A stretch of DNA of 35,994 nt, taken from an uncultured Clostridia bacterium (lineage in GTDB: Bacteria; Bacillota; Clostridia; Peptostreptococcales; Anaerovoracaceae). Both the position numbers and the translations under genes were made by a program. The notes beneath the pieces were generated by a model that made no database searches, had not been told where the DNA came from, and saw only the letters and a program-made list of their open reading frames with translations. The stretch is from NCBI GenBank assembly GCA_944382925.1, contig CALWNX010000131.1:1-35994 (forward strand), read 5' to 3'. Shown piece after piece: positions 32,085 to 35,994 of the stretch. Positions within the stretch are counted from its first letter, which is position 1, and each line of letters opens with the position of its first letter.

Positions 32085-32812
32085 AAAAAGAGATATATAT
32101 AATAGAAGAAAACTATCCGCTTACCGCGTCGGTCTATAAAATGGTTTTGCGCGGCGATACCTCGGCCATCACCCGGCCGGGCCAGTTCGTCGACATCAAG
32201 CTTGCGGGCTTTTTCCTCCGGCGGCCGATCTCGGTCTGCGACGCAAGAGAAGGCCGCCTGACGCTGATATATAAGGTGGTGGGAGATGGCACAAGGGCCA
32301 TGTCCGCACTGAAGGCCGGCACAGAGCTCGATCTTTTAACTGGCCTGGGCAACGGCTACGATCTTGATAAAAGCGGCGATGCGCCGGTGCTGATCGGCGG
32401 CGGCGTGGGAATTCCGCCTCTGTACAAGCTGGCCCGCGAGCTGTGCGCCCGCGGCTGCCACGTCAAGGTTGTCCTCGGCTTTAACACAGCGGCAGAAATT
32501 TTCCTCGCCAGTGAATTCAGGGAGCTGGGCGCAGAGGTATATGTGACGACGGCTGACGGCTCCTCTGGAATCAGCGGCTTTGTCACAGACGCGCTCAAAA
32601 CGCTTGACTATACGTATTTTTACGCCTGCGGACCTGAGGCTATGTTCAGAGCGATAGAAAAAATCGCCAGGACCTCCGGCCAGTACAGCTTCGAGGAAAG
32701 GATGGGCTGCGGTTTCGGTGCCTGCATGGGCTGCTCCTGCCAGACGAAATACGGCAGCAAGCGCATCTGCAAGGACGGGCCAGTCCTGACGAGGGAGGAA
32801 ATAATATGGTAA
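32081..32812 (+). CDS. pyrK: Dihydroorotate dehydrogenase B electron-transfer subunit PyrK
   Basis: 243 aa. PyrK passes electrons from PyrD to NAD+ through FAD and a [2Fe-2S] cluster. The FAD-binding RRPISV (48-53) and NAD-binding LIGGGVGIPPLY (104-115) are clear. The cluster ligands are Cys210, Cys215, Cys218 and Cys230 (CX4CX2CX11C) in the FEERMGCGFGACMGC region. The start at 32081 overlaps the pyrC stop. The stop overlaps pyrD by 7 nt. Confidence 0.96.
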   Translation: MKKEIYIIEENYPLTASVYKMVLRGDTSAITRPGQFVDIKLAGFFLRRPISVCDAREGRLTLIYKVVGDGTRAMSALKAGTELDLLTGLGNGYDLDKSGDAPVLIGGGVGIPPLYKLARELCARGCHVKVVLGFNTAAEIFLASEFRELGAEVYVTTADGSSGISGFVTDALKTLDYTYFYACGPEAMFRAIEKIARTSGQYSFEERMGCGFGACMGCSCQTKYGSKRICKDGPVLTREEIIW

Positions 32813-33720
32813 GAGATACGAGCACAAAGCTCTGCGGCATCAGGCTCGACAATCCGGTGATCCCGGCTTCGGGCACCTTCGGCTACGGCCAGGAATTCGC
32901 CGCTCTTTACGACATAAACTGTCTGGGCGCGTTCTCCTTCAAAGGAACGACGCTTGAGGCACGCTTCGGCAACCCGACGCCGCGCATCGCCGAGACGCCC
33001 GCGGGGATGATAAACGCGGTCGGGCTGCAAAATCCGGGCGTAGATCACGTGACTGAATATGAATTGCCGCAGTTAAAGCAAGTTTACAATAAAAAAATTA
33101 TGGCAAATATAAGCGGCTTCAGCCTCGAGGAGTACGTTGAAGTTACCCGCCGTCTGGCCGGTCAGGAGCAGATCGGCTGGTTTGAGGTCAACATCAGCTG
33201 TCCGAACGTGCACGGCGGAGGCATGGCCTTCGGCACCACGGCCAGAGGGGCGGCTGAGGTGACGGCGGCCGTTAAAAAAGCGGCTGACAAGCCCGTGATC
33301 ATGAAGCTTTCGCCCAATGTGACGGACATTGCCGCGATTGCCCGTGCCTGCGAGGAGGCGGGCGCAGACGGCATCAGCCTGATCAATACGCTTTTAGGCA
33401 TGCGAATCGATCTCAGAAGCAGAAAACCGGTGATCGCCAACACGATGGGCGGCTTTTCCGGACACGCAGTGCTGCCGGTAGCGCTGCGCATGGTCTACCA
33501 GGTCTACGAGGCGGTTAAAATTCCTGTGGTTGGCATGGGCGGTGTGACTAACGCGGATGAGGTGATCGAAATGATGCTGGCCGGAGCATGCGCCGTCGAA
33601 ATCGGCGCGGCCAACCTCGTCGATCCTTATGCCTGCCGCGACGTGATCGCTGCTCTGCCTCAGGCGATGGAAAAATACGGTATCAAATCATTACAGGAGA
33701 TAATTGGAGGTGCGCACTGA
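32806..33720 (+). CDS. pyrD: Dihydroorotate dehydrogenase B catalytic subunit PyrD (class 1B)
   Basis: 304 aa. It oxidises dihydroorotate to orotate with FMN, using PyrK for NAD+. Typical segments are [14 protein letters not shown] (15-28), [25 protein letters not shown], the catalytic Cys132 in [10 protein letters not shown], and VGMGGV near the phosphate site. Class 1B is shown by the Cys base and the linked pyrK. GGGAGG lies about 9 nt before the ATG. The stop overlaps pyrF (TGATG). Confidence 0.97.
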   Translation: MVRDTSTKLCGIRLDNPVIPASGTFGYGQEFAALYDINCLGAFSFKGTTLEARFGNPTPRIAETPAGMINAVGLQNPGVDHVTEYELPQLKQVYNKKIMANISGFSLEEYVEVTRRLAGQEQIGWFEVNISCPNVHGGGMAFGTTARGAAEVTAAVKKAADKPVIMKLSPNVTDIAAIARACEEAGADGISLINTLLGMRIDLRSRKPVIANTMGGFSGHAVLPVALRMVYQVYEAVKIPVVGMGGVTNADEVIEMMLAGACAVEIGAANLVDPYACRDVIAALPQAMEKYGIKSLQEIIGGAH

Positions 33721-34418
33721 TGGCAAAGGATGTAATAGTAGCCCTTGATTTTGCGAGGGCAGAAGAAACGCTGGCCTTTCTCGACGGTTTCAAAGACGAG
33801 AAGCCTTATGTCAAGATCGGCATGGAGCTGTTCTACGGCGAGGGCCCGCAGATTGTCAGGGAGATCGAGGCCAGAGGGCATAAGATCTTCCTCGATCTCA
33901 AGCTGCACGATATACCAAACACGGTCGGCAAGGCCATGGCAGTGCTTTCCGGGCTGGATATAGACATGGTCAACCTGCATGCGGCCGGCGGCAGCGAGAT
34001 GATGAAGGCGGCGCTCAAAGGTCTGACGCGCGCGGATGGCAGCAGGCCGCTTCTGATCGCCGTCACGCAGCTTACTTCGACGACAGAAGAGGTGATGCAA
34101 AGAGAGCTTTTGATCGAAAGACCGCTGGCTGAGGTGGTCATGGACTATGCAGAAAACGCGGCCGGGGCCGGACTTGACGGCGTGGTCTGCTCGCCGCGCG
34201 AGGCCAGAGCCGTACACGAAAGATGCGGCGCCGGTTTTCTCACCGTCACGCCGGGCGTGAGATTTGCCGGCGGGGACACGCAGGATCAGAAAAGGGTGAT
34301 GACGCCCGAGGCTGCTGCCCGCGAAGGCGCGGATTACATCGTCGTCGGCCGTCCGATCACGCAGGCCGCCGATCCGCAGGCTGCCTATGCCAGATGTATC
34401 AGAGAATTTCTGGGATGA
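33720..34418 (+). CDS. pyrF: Orotidine 5'-phosphate decarboxylase PyrF
   Basis: 232 aa from the ATG that shares one base with the pyrD stop; GGAGG lies about 8 nt upstream. It makes UMP from OMP. The active site DLKLHD (Asp59, Lys61, Asp64) lies in [20 protein letters not shown] (Asp10), KIGMELFY and TPGVR complete the barrel. This is the short subfamily of about 230 aa. It is followed by pyrE after 35 bp. Confidence 0.97.
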   Translation: MAKDVIVALDFARAEETLAFLDGFKDEKPYVKIGMELFYGEGPQIVREIEARGHKIFLDLKLHDIPNTVGKAMAVLSGLDIDMVNLHAAGGSEMMKAALKGLTRADGSRPLLIAVTQLTSTTEEVMQRELLIERPLAEVVMDYAENAAGAGLDGVVCSPREARAVHERCGAGFLTVTPGVRFAGGDTQDQKRVMTPEAAAREGADYIVVGRPITQAADPQAAYARCIREFLG

Positions 34419-34453
34419 TTTCCCGCTTCAATAAAAGATGAGGAGGTTTTGCG

Positions 34454-35098
34454 ATGGTGACAAAAGAAGAAATCGCTGCAGGACTGCTTTCGATCGGGGC
34501 GGTTTTTCTGCGGCCCGAGGAGCCTTTTACCTGGGCCAGCGGCATTAAGAGTCCGATCTACTGTGACAACAGGCTGACGCTGACGGCTCCTGAGGTGAGA
34601 GACAAGGTCGAAGAGGGGCTGGCGCAGATAGTCAGAGAGGAATACCCGGGCGCGGAGGTGCTGATGGGCACCAGCACGGCCGGTATCGCCCATGCGGCGA
34701 TCGTCGGCTACAAGCTGGGAATGCCGATGGGCTACGTCAGAGGCGCAGCCAAGGATCACGGCCGCGCCAACAGGATCGAGGGCAAGCTGCTGCCGGGGCA
34801 GAAGGTCGTGGTGATCGAAGATCTGATTTCTACGGCCGGCAGCGCGGTAGAGACGGTTGAAGCTCTCAGAGAAGCCGGCGCAGAGGTGCTGGGAATTGCC
34901 AGTATCTTTACCTACGGCATGAAAAAAAGCGCGGACAGGCTCGGCCGGCACGAGATGAAAAACGTCAGCCTGTGCGATCTTGATACCTTAGTTGAAGTTG
35001 CCGCCAATAGCGGTTATATCAAAGATAAAGCCAAAGAGGCGATCCTGCGCTTCCGCGAGGACCCGTCAGACGAAAGCTGGATGAGAGGAGTAGAGTAA
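34454..35098 (+). CDS. pyrE: Orotate phosphoribosyltransferase PyrE
   Basis: 214 aa. It joins orotate and PRPP to give OMP. The PRPP-binding motif VVVIEDLISTAGS (118-130) is a variant of VVEDVxTTGGS. KSPIYCDNR (32-40) and GTSTAGIAHA are also characteristic. Ribosome site GAGGAGG. The TAA is followed immediately by the pyrB ATG, with no gap (TAAATG). Confidence 0.97.
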   Translation: MVTKEEIAAGLLSIGAVFLRPEEPFTWASGIKSPIYCDNRLTLTAPEVRDKVEEGLAQIVREEYPGAEVLMGTSTAGIAHAAIVGYKLGMPMGYVRGAAKDHGRANRIEGKLLPGQKVVVIEDLISTAGSAVETVEALREAGAEVLGIASIFTYGMKKSADRLGRHEMKNVSLCDLDTLVEVAANSGYIKDKAKEAILRFREDPSDESWMRGVE

Positions 35099-35994
35099 AT
35101 GAAAGACATCAGAAATCTAATCAACATCACCGACCTTTCCGTGGAGGAAATCGACAATCTTATCAAGGTGGCCGACGACATCGTTGCCAACCACCAGGAT
35201 TATGAGGACATCTGCCGCCACAAGAAGCTGGCGACGCTGTTCTTTGAGCCGAGCACGAGAACGAGGCTGAGCTTCGAGGCGGCCATGCTGGAGATGGGCG
35301 GCAGCGTGCTGGGCTTTTCCGAGGCCAATTCGAGCTCGGCGGCCAAGGGCGAAAGCGTTTCCGACACCATCAGGACGGTAGGCTGCTACGTGGACATCAT
35401 CGCCATGAGACATCCGAAGGAAGGCGCTCCTATCGTCGGCGCGCAGAGAACGACGGTGCCGATCATCAATGCCGGCGACGGCGGACATTTCCATCCGACC
35501 CAGACGCTGACCGACCTTCTCACGATCAAGAGAAAAAAAGGCAGACTGAATAACATGACCATCGGCCTCTGCGGCGACCTCAAGTTCGGCCGCACGGTTC
35601 ACTCGCTGATCGAAGCCATGCTGCGCTATGAGGGCATCAAATTCGTGCTCATCTCGCCGAGCGAGCTGCAGGTGCCGGAATACATGAAAGAAAAGATGAA
35701 CGCCTGCGGTGCGCAGTGGAAGGAAGTAGAAAGCCTTGAAGAAGCCATGCCGGAGCTCGACATCCTCTACATGACCAGAGTGCAGAGAGAAAGATTCTTC
35801 AACGAGGAAGATTATATCAGACTCAAGGACAGCTACATCCTCGACCTTGAAAAGCTCAAGCCGGCCAAGGCGGATCTGACGATCATGCACCCGCTGCCGC
35901 GCGTAAACGAGATTTCCACCGAGGTCGACGACGATCCGCGCGCCTGCTATTTCTTCCAGGCTCTCTGCGGCAAGCACATCAGGATGGCCCTGAT
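35099..35994 (+). CDS. pyrB: Aspartate carbamoyltransferase catalytic subunit PyrB (3' end beyond window)
   Basis: 298 codons visible of about 305-310; only the last residues are missing. It joins carbamoyl phosphate and aspartate, the first committed pyrimidine step. FFEPSTRTR (48-56) binds carbamoyl phosphate, and SSAAKGES (79-86) carries the loop Lys83 that reaches into the neighbouring active site. HPLPRVNEI is the late active-site loop. GAGGAG lies about 9 nt upstream within the end of pyrE. A pyrI gene may follow outside the window; none is visible. Confidence 0.97.
   Translation, partial: MKDIRNLINITDLSVEEIDNLIKVADDIVANHQDYEDICRHKKLATLFFEPSTRTRLSFEAAMLEMGGSVLGFSEANSSSAAKGESVSDTIRTVGCYVDIIAMRHPKEGAPIVGAQRTTVPIINAGDGGHFHPTQTLTDLLTIKRKKGRLNNMTIGLCGDLKFGRTVHSLIEAMLRYEGIKFVLISPSELQVPEYMKEKMNACGAQWKEVESLEEAMPELDILYMTRVQRERFFNEEDYIRLKDSYILDLEKLKPAKADLTIMHPLPRVNEISTEVDDDPRACYFFQALCGKHIRMAL

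Noticed and set aside
33588-33719. Earlier start for pyrF inside pyrD
   Set aside because: The coupled TGATG start with GGAGG upstream gives the exact family start [10 protein letters not shown].

Overview
The window is a stretch of chromosome from an anaerobic, endospore-forming member of the Clostridia (Bacillota). The signs are an alpha/beta-type small acid-soluble spore protein, the sporulation membrane protein YlbJ, an oxygen-sensitive class III ribonucleotide reductase with its activase, the electron-transfer (pyrK) type of dihydroorotate dehydrogenase, a zinc-type L28 ribosomal protein, and gene orders typical of Clostridia (rpmB-asp23-recG; SASP-rsmD-coaD-ylbJ-tmcAL). Coding DNA is GC-rich for a clostridium. 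I do not name a genus.

Layout. (1) 1-7114: argR-recN run leftwards, with recN cut by the window edge. The divergent ruvC-ruvA-ruvB-queA-tgt-rlmD-like set runs rightwards and covers Holliday-junction processing, queuosine and rRNA methylation. ARG-box-like DNA and two opposed promoters lie between them. (2) 7115-8668: a strong promoter, a 32-codon leader ORF, competing hairpins and then a CNNM/CorC membrane protein, an attenuator-like layout. (3) 8669-10575: GC-rich repeats, a MITE-like element and a membrane-anchored degenerate M20/PepD-like protein on the minus strand. (4) 10733-13687: nrdD-nrdG behind a promoter with an NrdR-box-like site. (5) 13698-18142: rpmB, a small membrane protein, an Asp23-family protein, recG, an unknown membrane protein and the yedF-DUF3343 pair. 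(6) 18143-18690: a repeat-rich stretch without a convincing gene. (7) 18693-19570: SASP and rsmD. (8) 19581-25643: a membrane/envelope block with a two-component system plus an E2-like protein (minus strand), an acyltransferase-PAP2 pair, and PspA with a TPM-like partner, closed by a very strong terminator. (9) 25725-26925: repeats, a second MITE-like copy and an EFR1-type ferredoxin. (10) 26926-30602: coaD, a coiled-coil protein, a third MITE-like copy, ylbJ and tmcAL. (11) 30798-35994: the pyrimidine operon pyrC-K-D-F-E-B, with pyrB cut by the window edge.

Most genes are conserved housekeeping genes in tight operons with stop/start overlaps. The most interesting material is non-coding or accessory: the leader peptide and competing hairpins before the CNNM/CorC gene, a three-copy family of about 280-bp elements with nested inverted repeats, a second dispersed repeat family, a likely pseudo-peptidase, and the envelope block between rsmD and coaD. 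I saw no tRNA, rRNA, CRISPR array, prophage or transposase gene.
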